Of a DNA stretch of 5,092 bases, positions 1 to 5,092 are shown one piece after another (position 1 is the first letter of the stretch; each line of letters opens with the position of its first letter). Below the pieces are notes generated by a model. It was not told the origin of the DNA and did not search any database. It was given only the letters and a program-made list of their open reading frames with translations. Origin of the DNA: an uncultured Coriobacteriaceae bacterium (GTDB taxonomy: Bacteria; Actinomycetota; Coriobacteriia; Coriobacteriales; Eggerthellaceae); contig USJN01000134.1 in the NCBI GenBank assembly GCA_900554945.1, positions 1 through 5,092 on the forward strand. Reading direction: 5' to 3'. A program made the position numbers and the translations under genes.

Positions 1-48
1 CAGGCCAGTGACCAGGCATCAGACGCGCAAAAATTCCCTGCGAACGGT

Positions 49-1278
49 ATGGAGATGTACGATCGCAACGTCGACGCGATCGCGGCGTTCATCGAGAGCG
101 GGTGCACAGCTGACGAAGGCGCGCTCGGCATCGAACTCGAGCACATCATCGTTCGCGAGGACGGCTCGCCAGTGAACTACTCGGGCGAAGACGGCATCCA
201 GAGCGCGCTCGAGGTGCTGCGCGCCGACTACCCGCAAGCAACCTACGACGCCGAGGGCGACCTTTTGGGCGTAGCGCGCCCCGGCGAGGCGGTGACCATC
301 GAACCTGCCGCTCAGGTGGAACTTTCCGCAGGTCCTTTTCATGAACTGGCCAGCGCGAAGGCATGCTTCGAACAATTCGAGGAGAAGCTTTGCGGCACGC
401 TCGCGCCGAAGCACGGGAAGCTCGCGAAGGCGGGCTATCATCCCACGGCGCGCGCGACGAGCCTGGAGCTTATCCCCAAGCAGCGCTACGAGTACATGAA
501 TCGCTACCTCGGTAGCGTGAGCCCCTTCGGGCCCTGTATGATGCGAGGAAGCGCATCGACGCAGGTGAGCATCGACTACACGAGCGCCGACGACTGCGTG
601 CGCAAGTATCGCGTCGCGAGCGCGCTCACGCCGGTCCTGTCGCTTATCTGCGACAACTCCCCCATCTTCGAAGGTGCGCCGCGCACTCACCGCATGGTGC
701 GCACCGAGATTTGGCAACACTGCGATCCCGAGCGCTGCGGCATCGTGCCGGGCGCTGTCGAGGGCTCGTTCACGCTGCGCGATTATGCGCGCTGGGTCTA
801 CGACACGCCGGCGATTCTCGTGCCCGACGGGCAGGGCGGCTGGCGCGAGGATTCCCGCCGCTTCAGCGAGATTTATGCTGAGCGTCCCATGAGCCGCGCC
901 GAGGTCGAGCACGCGCTGTCGATGGTGTTTCCCGACGTGCGGCTAAAGACTTACCTCGAGATTCGCCCCGCCGACGCGATGCCCGTGCCTTACGCCGTCG
1001 CATACGCCGCACTTGTGAAGGGCATCTTTTACTGCGAGGAGAGCTTGGCGCATGTGGAGAGGCTTTTCGAGGGCATCGCGGCAAACGACATCGAGCAAGC
1101 GAAGAACTCGCTGCAGGAGCTGGGCTATGCGGGCGAGGTGTACGGCAGGTCGGCAGCCGAGTTCGCCGACGAAGTGATAGCCGCCGCACGAGCTGGGCTT
1201 TCCAACAACGAGCAAGGCTTTCTCGAACCGCTCGAGAAGCTCGTCGCCGCGCGGACGACGCTCGCCGATCGGGAATAG
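49..1278 (+). CDS. Glutamate-cysteine ligase, GCS2 (plant/actinobacterial) family
   Basis: Joins L-glutamate and L-cysteine with ATP to give gamma-glutamylcysteine, the first step of glutathione-type and some ergothioneine pathways; cytosolic. Seen in the 409 residues: the N-terminal GIELEH strand motif (27-32), an EPAAQVELS segment (85-93) that matches the EPGGQxELS glutamate-site motif of the family, then PKQRYEYMNRYL (143-154), STQVSIDY (170-177), a VRKYRVA helix (184-190), NSPIFEG (203-209), IWQHCDPER (221-229) and FPDVRLKTYLEIRPAD (294-309). These occur in the usual GCS2 order over the usual length of about 400. The start is uncertain: ATG 49 is the first start codon in the frame, but it has no clear Shine-Dalgarno, and the frame is open to base 1 without any ATG, GTG or TTG. 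The true start may therefore lie outside the window; ATG 55 is another option. No glutathione synthetase gene is visible nearby. It could be EgtA-like; family assignment is firm, exact pathway is not. Confidence 0.9.
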   Translation: MEMYDRNVDAIAAFIESGCTADEGALGIELEHIIVREDGSPVNYSGEDGIQSALEVLRADYPQATYDAEGDLLGVARPGEAVTIEPAAQVELSAGPFHELASAKACFEQFEEKLCGTLAPKHGKLAKAGYHPTARATSLELIPKQRYEYMNRYLGSVSPFGPCMMRGSASTQVSIDYTSADDCVRKYRVASALTPVLSLICDNSPIFEGAPRTHRMVRTEIWQHCDPERCGIVPGAVEGSFTLRDYARWVYDTPAILVPDGQGGWREDSRRFSEIYAERPMSRAEVEHALSMVFPDVRLKTYLEIRPADAMPVPYAVAYAALVKGIFYCEESLAHVERLFEGIAANDIEQAKNSLQELGYAGEVYGRSAAEFADEVIAAARAGLSNNEQGFLEPLEKLVAARTTLADRE

Positions 1279-1371
1279 CACGACGCATAGCGAGGCTCGG
1301 AAATCAGACGCAGCGGCCGGTGGCCTTGGCCACGGACTTCGGATAGACTGACAGCTAACGCTTTTCAGACC
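1279..1371 (+). other. Gap between ligase and slyD, with a perfect GTGGCC/GGCCAC inverted repeat
   Basis: The 110-base gap holds a perfect inverted repeat at 1320-1333 (GTGGCC, TT, GGCCAC), about 40 bases after the ligase stop codon. It has no T-run after it, so it is not a good intrinsic terminator and could be an operator or chance GC-rich palindrome. I saw no convincing -35/-10 pair for slyD: GGATAGACT (1341-1349) resembles a -10 region, but the only TTGGCC upstream is 12 bases away, too close. Whether slyD is cotranscribed with the ligase is therefore open. Confidence 0.4.
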
Positions 1372-1380
1372 GAGAGGAGA
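1372..1380 (+). promoter_or_regulatory. Ribosome binding site that decides the slyD start
   Basis: GAGAGGAGA matches the 16S anti-Shine-Dalgarno. It ends eight bases before ATG 1389, a normal spacing, whereas the upstream in-frame ATG at 1380 overlaps it. The protein therefore should begin MSNEGKK rather than MCFMSNEGKK. Confidence 0.8.
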
Positions 1381-1388
1381 TGTGCTTC

Positions 1389-1817
1389 ATGAGCAATGAA
1401 GGCAAAAAGGTGAAGACCCACTACAAAGGCACGCTCGACGACGGCACGCAGTTCGATTCGTCCTACGACCGCGGCGAGCCACTCGAGTTCACCTGCATGG
1501 CAGGTCAGATGATCCCCGGCTTCGACAAGGCTGTGCGCGACATGGAGGTTGGCGAGACCAAGACGGTTCGTCTCGAACCCGCCGAGGCATATGGCGAGCA
1601 CAACCCGGCGCTCGTGCAGAAGATGCCGCGCTCGAATGTCCCCAATGCCGATCAGCTGCCTATAGGACAGACCATCTACCTGCGCTCGGGCAGTTCGGCG
1701 CCCTTCCCCGCACGCGTCGTGGAAGTGACCGACGACTCCGTTAGTTTCGACATGAACCACGAGTTGGCAGGCCAGGCGCTCACCTTCGAGATTACCCTGG
1801 TGGAAGTCGCAGACTAA
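1389..1817 (+). CDS. slyD: SlyD-like FKBP-type peptidyl-prolyl cis-trans isomerase
   Basis: Catalyses cis-trans isomerisation of proline peptide bonds and acts as a folding chaperone in the cytosol; there is no signal peptide. The 142 residues show an FKBP core split by an insert, as in SlyD. First comes VKTHYKGTLDDGTQFDSS (8-25), then GQMIPGFDKAVRDMEVGE (39-56) and the EAYGEHNPALVQKMPRS turn into the insert-in-flap chaperone domain (about 66-120). The core resumes with FDMNHELAGQALTFEI (120-135), equivalent to the family's VDxNHPLAGxxLxF strand. Length is that of short SlyD proteins; the His/Cys-rich metal-binding tail of E. coli SlyD is missing, and the protein ends VEVAD. The start at 1389 fits the Shine-Dalgarno; ATG 1380 would add three residues. 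It is followed within 25 bases by a strong terminator, so it ends its transcription unit. The symbol refers to the family; function is by similarity. Confidence 0.9.
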   Translation: MSNEGKKVKTHYKGTLDDGTQFDSSYDRGEPLEFTCMAGQMIPGFDKAVRDMEVGETKTVRLEPAEAYGEHNPALVQKMPRSNVPNADQLPIGQTIYLRSGSSAPFPARVVEVTDDSVSFDMNHELAGQALTFEITLVEVAD

Positions 1818-1840
1818 CCGCCGCACGCATCGCGAGCCCG

Positions 1841-1888
1841 AAAGCCCCGCATCCATCCGCTTTTGCGAAGGACGCGGGGCTTTCTCAT
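1841..1888 (+). terminator. Intrinsic terminator of slyD
   Basis: AAAGCCCCGC (1841-1850) pairs perfectly with GCGGGGCTTT (1874-1883). Inner pairs TCC/GGA (1852-1854 with 1870-1872) and CGC/GCG (1858-1860 with 1865-1867) close a TTTT loop, and the stem runs into TTTCTCATTTT. It lies 24 bases after the slyD stop codon. Read on the minus strand it has only three T after the stem, so it may also weakly end transcription from the convergent gene at 1988-2281. Confidence 0.9.
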
Positions 1889-1987
1889 TTTATGTGGTCC
1901 CTAACTGCAACCTTGAGCGAGACGTCGCAACGCGCGCACTCCCGCCCATCTGCCCGACGGCCCCACCCTCACGTGAAGCGGGCGCGT

Positions 1988-2281
1988 CTACTTGATGCGA
2001 GATTGCAAATCGCCGATTTTCGTCTTCGCCCTGGAATAATGATAGGCGCCGATGCCGACGAAGCCGGCCGCTACAACCGCAATCGCATAAGTGACTACGC
2101 TCGCCGCAACCGTCTCGGGATTGAAGATCCCGTTCGCCACCAGGACCTGGCGAATGATCAGGAACAGCACAAAGATGATGATGCCGCCTGCCATCTGCAT
2201 GAAGCCGCGCGTTTTCTTTTGCTCGAGCTCGGCGATTTCCTCGCGGAGCTTGCGCTCCTTCTTGCTCATTCCCTTTGCCAT
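1988..2281 (-). CDS. Small two-helix membrane protein with charged N-terminal helix, function unknown
   Basis: I do not recognise this family. The 97-residue product starts with a strongly charged stretch (residues 1-26, MSKKERKLREEIAELEQKK inside it) likely to form a short coiled coil or amphipathic helix. Two hydrophobic segments follow, about 29-50 (IIIFVLFLIIRQVLV, with an arginine inside) and 57-81 (VVTYAIAVVAAGFVGIGAY), then a basic tail ending QSRIK. This predicts an inner-membrane protein with both ends in the cytosol. The start ATG at 2281 is supported by AAGGAG six bases upstream; the frame is open farther upstream to about 2464, but that stretch crosses the neighbouring terminator and is not credible coding. 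TATACT on the minus strand (2347-2342) could be its -10, though I see no good -35. It converges with slyD, and the 100 bases between them hold no other gene. Confidence 0.75.
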   Translation of the reverse strand: MAKGMSKKERKLREEIAELEQKKTRGFMQMAGGIIIFVLFLIIRQVLVANGIFNPETVAASVVTYAIAVVAAGFVGIGAYHYSRAKTKIGDLQSRIK

Positions 2282-2287
2282 TTCCCA

Positions 2288-2293
2288 CTCCTT
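2288..2293 (-). promoter_or_regulatory. Ribosome binding site of the small membrane protein gene
   Basis: AAGGAG on the minus strand, six bases before ATG 2281. It selects the MAKGMSKK start over longer in-frame extensions and over the internal ATG four codons later. Confidence 0.75.
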
Positions 2294-2360
2294 ACAGCGC
2301 CGCATGCGACGCGCGCGAACTCTAAAAAACCAATGCCATCCAGTATAGGGCAAGCTCTCG

Positions 2361-2396
2361 AAAAAAGCGGGCTTCCCCCATACGAGGAAAGCCCGC
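2361..2396 (-). terminator. Intrinsic terminator of the SpoVA-like gene
   Basis: Read on the minus strand, GCGGGCTT (2396-2389) pairs with AAGCCCGC (2374-2367), extended by CC/GG after one bulged base, around a short loop. The stem is followed directly by TTTTTT (2366-2361). It lies 100 bases after the stop codon of the gene at 2496-3458 and separates that gene from the small membrane protein gene. Confidence 0.9.
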
Positions 2397-2418
2397 CAAG
2401 ATGAAACGCAAAGCAAGA

Positions 2419-2448
2419 CGCGTTGCGAAACATGCGGCTCGCAACGCG
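2419..2448 (-). repeat. Perfect 10-bp inverted repeat in the 3' region of the SpoVA-like gene
   Basis: CGCGTTGCGA (2419-2428) and TCGCAACGCG (2439-2448) are exact reverse complements around a 10-base loop. On the minus strand the hairpin is followed by TCTTGCTTTGCGTTTC, T-rich but not a clean U-tract, so it may be an upstream auxiliary terminator or an RNA-stabilising stem. The same 10-mer TCGCAACGCG occurs again at 1925-1934 without a partner arm. Confidence 0.7.
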
Positions 2449-2462
2449 AGTTCGCGATACGC

Positions 2463-2480
2463 ACGACGCACAGCCGTCGT
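2463..2480 (-). repeat. 6-bp inverted repeat right after the SpoVA-like stop codon
   Basis: ACGACG (2463-2468) and CGTCGT (2475-2480) pair perfectly around a six-base loop, 15 bases past the stop codon on the minus strand. No T-run follows. It is the first of three hairpins in this 3' region; its role is not known. Confidence 0.55.
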
Positions 2481-2495
2481 ACGAAAAGCGGTCGC

Positions 2496-3458
2496 TTAAG
2501 CCTTCACCGCCTCGCACATACCCGCAGGCACGCCGCTGTCCTTGGTGGCGTCGTAGCCCTCGAGCTCTTCCTTGTCGAACTTCTTCACCATGGAGGCGTC
2601 GTAGCCGAGCTCCTTAAGCGAGTTCAGCGCCATCTCGGCATGAACCTGCTCGAGCGGCTTGCGACCAAACGTCCAGTTGTAGATGAAGAAGGTGAACAGC
2701 GCGGTGATGGCAAGGCCGGCGACCGCAAGCAGGAACGATCCCAGGTGCACGCCGGCGCCTGCGAGGTTGCCCGCAGCGAGCTCGATGCCCACGTTGAACA
2801 TATTGTAGCCACCGACCGTGATCATGACGGAGAAGCCCTCGCCGGAGAAGTTGGCAAGCGCACCGGAGATTCCGAAGGGCGCGAAGATTGCGCCCAACAT
2901 CCATGCCGTGATCAGGATGTGAAGCGGGGTGACCTTCTTGGTGACCCTCTTCAGACACACGAACAGGATTTGGAAGAACGCGGCGAGCAGACCGCCCACA
3001 AGGAACGCGCACACAAACAGCATGCCGCCCTCGGTCTTTGCGACGCCGAGGTTGTTATTGAACCCGACCGTGCCGCAGATCCAGCCAATCGCGATGCAGA
3101 TAGCGGCGAACAGCACGTTGAACCACACGACGAACCACACACAGTTCCAGATGCACTTGCCCATCTTCTCGTTGTTCTTCGTCCAGGGACCCACGGCCTT
3201 CATGCCGACCGCCATCGCAAAGCCGGAGAACGGGAGCAGCGCGCCAAACGTCGCCCATTCCTCGACGTACTGATAGCACGCAAGGCCGCCCAGGATGCAG
3301 CCGATCACGCCCATGCTGATAAGCGTGGCGCCACCCATGAAAAACGCCATCGGCGTGCCTACGAGCACGGTCTGCCAGAACGTGAGGATCGCCTGGGCGA
3401 TGAGCGCGAAGGTGCCGCCCACCAGGAAGCTGTAGATAACTGTCTTGTATGGTTTCAT
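2496..3458 (-). CDS. Polytopic membrane protein resembling two fused SpoVA (SpoVAC/SpoVAEb) units, with soluble tail
   Basis: The 320-residue product has about eight hydrophobic segments (near 6-33, 36-62, 69-90, 102-130, 144-168, 177-201, 209-228, 236-262), then a charged cytosolic-type tail (264-320). SFLVGGTFALIAQ (10-22) and ALLPFSGFAMAV (73-84) resemble SpoVAC, whose units start FLVGGxxxxxGQ and carry a VPxTGFANS turn. A second FLVGGLLAAFFQ (152-163), a GISGALANF turn (196-204) and GEGFSVMITVGGYNMF (206-221), like the SpoVAC EGFxxGVGxxMF stretch, recur in the second half, giving a 4+4 layout. Known SpoVA proteins form the dipicolinic-acid channel of spore membranes; that role here is not shown and no other spore gene is present. 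The start ATG 3458 is chosen because AAGGGG lies six bases upstream. ATG 3464 and TTG 3473 are in frame but abut or precede that site. Family call is from memory of motifs, so moderate. Confidence 0.6.
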   Translation of the reverse strand: MKPYKTVIYSFLVGGTFALIAQAILTFWQTVLVGTPMAFFMGGATLISMGVIGCILGGLACYQYVEEWATFGALLPFSGFAMAVGMKAVGPWTKNNEKMGKCIWNCVWFVVWFNVLFAAICIAIGWICGTVGFNNNLGVAKTEGGMLFVCAFLVGGLLAAFFQILFVCLKRVTKKVTPLHILITAWMLGAIFAPFGISGALANFSGEGFSVMITVGGYNMFNVGIELAAGNLAGAGVHLGSFLLAVAGLAITALFTFFIYNWTFGRKPLEQVHAEMALNSLKELGYDASMVKKFDKEELEGYDATKDSGVPAGMCEAVKA

Positions 3459-3464
3459 GACCAT

Positions 3465-3470
3465 CCCCTT
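3465..3470 (-). promoter_or_regulatory. Ribosome binding site of the SpoVA-like gene
   Basis: AAGGGG on the minus strand, six bases before ATG 3458 and directly touching ATG 3464. The spacing favours the start that gives MKPYKTV. Confidence 0.6.
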
Positions 3471-3506
3471 CAACTATTCTTTTGACTCCACATCGCGCGA
3501 ATGCGC

Positions 3507-3537
3507 AAAAACAGACACGCTTTCCCTCAAAAGCGTG
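3507..3537 (-). promoter_or_regulatory. Leader hairpin with T-run, possible attenuator upstream of the SpoVA-like gene
   Basis: On the minus strand CACGCTTT (3537-3530) pairs perfectly with AAAGCGTG (3523-3516) around a six-base loop, followed by TCTG and then TTTTT (3511-3507). That is the shape of a short intrinsic terminator. It ends 48 bases before ATG 3458 of the next gene in the same direction. It could end a leader transcript (attenuation), end read-through from the EF-G-like gene 290 bases upstream, or be a protein operator. Confidence 0.5.
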
Positions 3538-3578
3538 AACATGCGCACGATAGATTACCCGAAAGCGCGCGCCCGACC

Positions 3579-3608
3579 TCAACCCACAGGGTCGAATCGA
3601 CGGGTTGA
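3579..3608. repeat. Nested inverted repeats of unknown role
   Basis: TCAACCC (3579-3585) and GGGTTGA (3602-3608) are exact reverse complements. Inside lies a second one, GTCGA-A-TCGAC (3591-3601). They sit about 120-150 bases upstream of the SpoVA-like start, where an operator would be plausible, but chance cannot be ruled out in such GC-rich sequence. Confidence 0.4.
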
Positions 3609-3744
3609 CTTGGCCGTGCGTCCCTGCGGCGAGAGGACGAATTTGCCCTGGGAGCATGAGAAAGGGACTGGACAAATAAGCGAATGGGGAACGCGAAAGA
3701 AAAGCAGACGCGCCTCCTACCCGGGCGGCTTCCCTGCGCACGCA

Positions 3745-3780
3745 AAGGGGGCCGGCGGCGTGATAGCCGTCGACCCCCTT
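3745..3780 (-). terminator. Strong hairpin downstream of the EF-G-like gene, probable terminator
   Basis: AAGGGGG (3745-3751) pairs with CCCCCTT (3774-3780), and the stem continues through 3753-3759 with 3766-3772 after one mismatch, giving about 14 pairs and a six-base loop. It starts 44 bases after the EF-G-like stop codon. The following T-run on the minus strand is short (TTTGCG), so it may end transcription inefficiently or mainly protect the 3' end of the mRNA. Confidence 0.65.
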
Positions 3781-3798
3781 GTTGCGCAAACGCCGCCT

Positions 3799-3823
3799 CG
3801 CGTCTGTTGGACGCGGTAGCGTC
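3799..3823. repeat. Two overlapping, mutually exclusive small hairpins at the EF-G-like stop codon
   Basis: CGCGTC (3799-3804) can pair with GACGCG (3810-3815), and the same GACGC (3810-3814) can instead pair with GCGTC (3819-3823). They share an arm, so only one can form at a time. They lie one base past the stop codon on the minus strand; role unknown. Confidence 0.4.
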
Positions 3824-3824
3824 T

Positions 3825-5092
3825 TTAATTCCCCGCAGCCCTTGAGGCTTGGTATTCCTCCACGAGCTTCTTTGTGACGTCGGCAGGCGCCTGCTCGTAG
3901 CCGTTGAGTTGGATGCTGTACGAGCCCGAGCCGCGCGTGATCGAGCGCAAATCCTTCGTGTACTTCACGATCTCGGCGTAGGGCACGCGCACGATGATCA
4001 CCGTCTCGCCCTCGTCGTTGGAGTCGGTGCCGACGATGCGGCCGCGGCGCGTGGAGATATCGCCCATAACCGGACCCGCATAGTCCTCGCCCACCGTGAT
4101 CTCCATGTCGGCCATCGGCTCGAGCAGCACAGGATCGGCCTGGTCGCACGCGGCGCGGAAACCGATGCGCGCGGCGGTCTTGAACGCCATCTCGTTGGAG
4201 TCGACGGAATGATAGCTGCCGTCGAACACGGCGACCTTGATGTCGACCATCGGGTACCCGGCGAGCACGCCTTCCTTCATGGTCTCCTGCACGCCCTTGT
4301 CGACTGCGGGAATAAGGCCGCCGGGGATAGCGCCACCCTTAATCTCGTCGACAAACTCGTAGCCCGCCCCCAGGTTCGGGGAGATGCGCAGCCAGCAGTC
4401 TCCGAACTGCCCGGCGCCGCCCGTCTGCTTCTTATGACGGCCCTCGGCCTCGGCGGTCTTGCGGATGGTCTCGCGATACGGGATGCGCACCGTCACGAGG
4501 CGAACCTCAACGCCCGTCTGCTCCTTACAGCGGGAAATGAGCATGTCAACCTGCGTGTCGCCCATCGCGGTGAGCACGGTTTGGTGCGTTTCCTCGTTGC
4601 GCTGGATATGGATCGACGGGTCGTTTTCCGCCGCGCGGGCAAGGAACGTCCCGAGCTTGTCCTCTTCCTTCTTGTTGACGGCCTCGATCGCGACCGGGTA
4701 CTGCGGCACCGGCAGCGGCAAGGGGTCGACGGCGATCTCGCCGGTAAGGGAAATCGTGTCGCCCGTGCGCGTCTCGGCAAGCTTCGGCACGACGATGATG
4801 TCGCCCGCCTTCGCGCTCTTCACGTCAGTGGCTTCCTTGCCCATCATGACGTAAAGATGGCCAAGGCGCTCCTTTTTGCCCGTGCGCGCGTTGATAAGCT
4901 CCATGCCGGGCTCGAGCACGCCCGAGAGCACCTTAAGGAAGCTCAAGCGGCCCACGAACGGGTCGGAGAGCGTCTTGAAGGCAAATGCCGCGGGGCGGTT
5001 CGTCTCGTCGATGGGGATGGAGGTGCCGTCGGCCATCTGGAAGCGGCCGTGGCTCCTTGGGTGCGGGAAGTAGGTGCAGATGTCTTCCATAA
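3825..5092 (-). CDS. Elongation factor G-like protein (EF-G2/FusA2 type), N-terminal part beyond the right edge
   Basis: EF-G moves tRNA and mRNA through the ribosome using GTP; EF-G2-type paralogues share the fold, but their roles are less defined. The window holds about 421 residues, lacking the G domain (roughly 270 residues of a usual 690-700), so GTPase motifs cannot be judged. Numbered from ATG 5090, which is internal: domain II about 33-120 (PAAFAFKTLSDPFVGRLSF), domain III 130-205 and domain IV from RIPYRETIRKT (202-212) through HKKQTGGAGQFGDCW (219-233), GGAIPGGLIPAVDKG (252-266) and GVLAGYPMVDIKV (274-286). The tip loop GSYHSVDSNEMAF (291-303) keeps the histidine needed for translocation in EF-G. 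Domain V has STRRGRIVG (346-354) and LRSITRGSGSYS (381-392). The HKKQTGGAGQFG form and the absence of ribosomal protein or tuf genes downstream favour the paralogue over the str-operon fusA. Confidence 0.88.
   Translation of the reverse strand, partial: MEDICTYFPHPRSHGRFQMADGTSIPIDETNRPAAFAFKTLSDPFVGRLSFLKVLSGVLEPGMELINARTGKKERLGHLYVMMGKEATDVKSAKAGDIIVVPKLAETRTGDTISLTGEIAVDPLPLPVPQYPVAIEAVNKKEEDKLGTFLARAAENDPSIHIQRNEETHQTVLTAMGDTQVDMLISRCKEQTGVEVRLVTVRIPYRETIRKTAEAEGRHKKQTGGAGQFGDCWLRISPNLGAGYEFVDEIKGGAIPGGLIPAVDKGVQETMKEGVLAGYPMVDIKVAVFDGSYHSVDSNEMAFKTAARIGFRAACDQADPVLLEPMADMEITVGEDYAGPVMGDISTRRGRIVGTDSNDEGETVIIVRVPYAEIVKYTKDLRSITRGSGSYSIQLNGYEQAPADVTKKLVEEYQASRAAGN

Larger units (their letters stand above)
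3459..3824. other. Non-coding gap with several inverted repeats; no gene seen
   Basis: About 365 bases between the SpoVA-like start and the EF-G-like stop. The open frames that cross it on either strand have no good ribosome binding site and no recognisable protein features, so I do not call them. It should contain the promoter of the SpoVA-like gene. I found no convincing -35/-10 pair; the nearest is TTGAGG and TAATCT on the minus strand, 19 bases apart (between about 3550 and 3581). It holds the EF-G-like terminator hairpin and the inverted repeats listed separately. Confidence 0.6.

Noticed and set aside
19..912. Long open frame on the minus strand, 297 codons
   Set aside because: Lies entirely antisense to the well-supported ligase gene; composition is Arg/Ala/His-rich, as expected of a GC-rich shadow frame, with no domain seen.
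1326..1349. Possible slyD promoter (TTGGCC with TAGACT)
   Set aside because: The spacing of 12 bases is too short for a normal sigma-70 type promoter.
1365..1856. Minus-strand open frame across slyD
   Set aside because: Shadow of slyD, no ribosome binding site, overlaps the slyD terminator.
2282..2464. N-terminal extension of the small membrane protein
   Set aside because: The extra codons run through the terminator of the neighbouring gene, while AAGGAG sits right before ATG 2281.
2640..3485. Long open frame on the plus strand, 281 codons
   Set aside because: Antisense to the SpoVA-like gene; the product is a low-complexity run of D, E, H, R and A typical of the reverse of membrane-protein codons.
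3445..3819. Plus-strand open frame in the gap, 124 codons
   Set aside because: No good ribosome binding site, starts inside the SpoVA-like gene on the other strand, and the protein has no recognisable features.
3055..4149. Minus-strand open frame joining the EF-G-like and SpoVA-like regions
   Set aside because: Arg/His-rich out-of-frame reading that overlaps two supported genes; not coding.

Overview
The window is about 60% GC bacterial DNA with short intergenic gaps, good AGGAG-type ribosome binding sites and hairpin terminators. The mix of a plant/actinobacterial-type (GCS2) glutamate-cysteine ligase, a SlyD-like FKBP, a SpoVA-like membrane protein and a second-type EF-G points to an anaerobic actinobacterium, most likely of the Coriobacteriia (Eggerthella/Slackia/Adlercreutzia type). 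The lineage is an inference from protein style, not something the sequence proves. I see no tRNA or rRNA gene, CRISPR array, insertion sequence, phage gene or attachment site.

Layout: (1) 49-1278, plus strand: glutamate-cysteine ligase, whose frame is still open at the left window edge. (2) 1389-1817, plus strand: SlyD-type peptidyl-prolyl isomerase with its own ribosome binding site, ended by a strong terminator at 1841-1888. (3) 1988-2281, minus strand, convergent with slyD: a 97-residue protein with a short charged N-terminal helix and two membrane segments. (4) 2496-3458, minus strand: a 320-residue protein with about eight membrane segments that looks like two SpoVA (SpoVAC/SpoVAEb) units joined, plus a soluble tail. 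Its 3' region holds three successive hairpins (2463-2480, 2419-2448, 2361-2396), the last a classic terminator. (5) 3459-3824: a gap of about 365 bases with no credible gene but several inverted repeats. One of these, followed by a T-run, lies just upstream of gene 4. (6) 3825-5092, minus strand: the C-terminal 60% of an EF-G-like translation factor, cut by the right edge.

The genes do not form one pathway. The ligase makes gamma-glutamylcysteine (thiol redox). SlyD and the EF-G paralogue are protein folding and translation functions. The two membrane proteins are of unproven function. Each gene has its own start signals or terminator, so this looks like mostly single-gene transcription units. 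The parts most worth a second look are the duplicated SpoVA-like gene, which would be unexpected in a lineage not known to sporulate, and the structured DNA on both sides of it.
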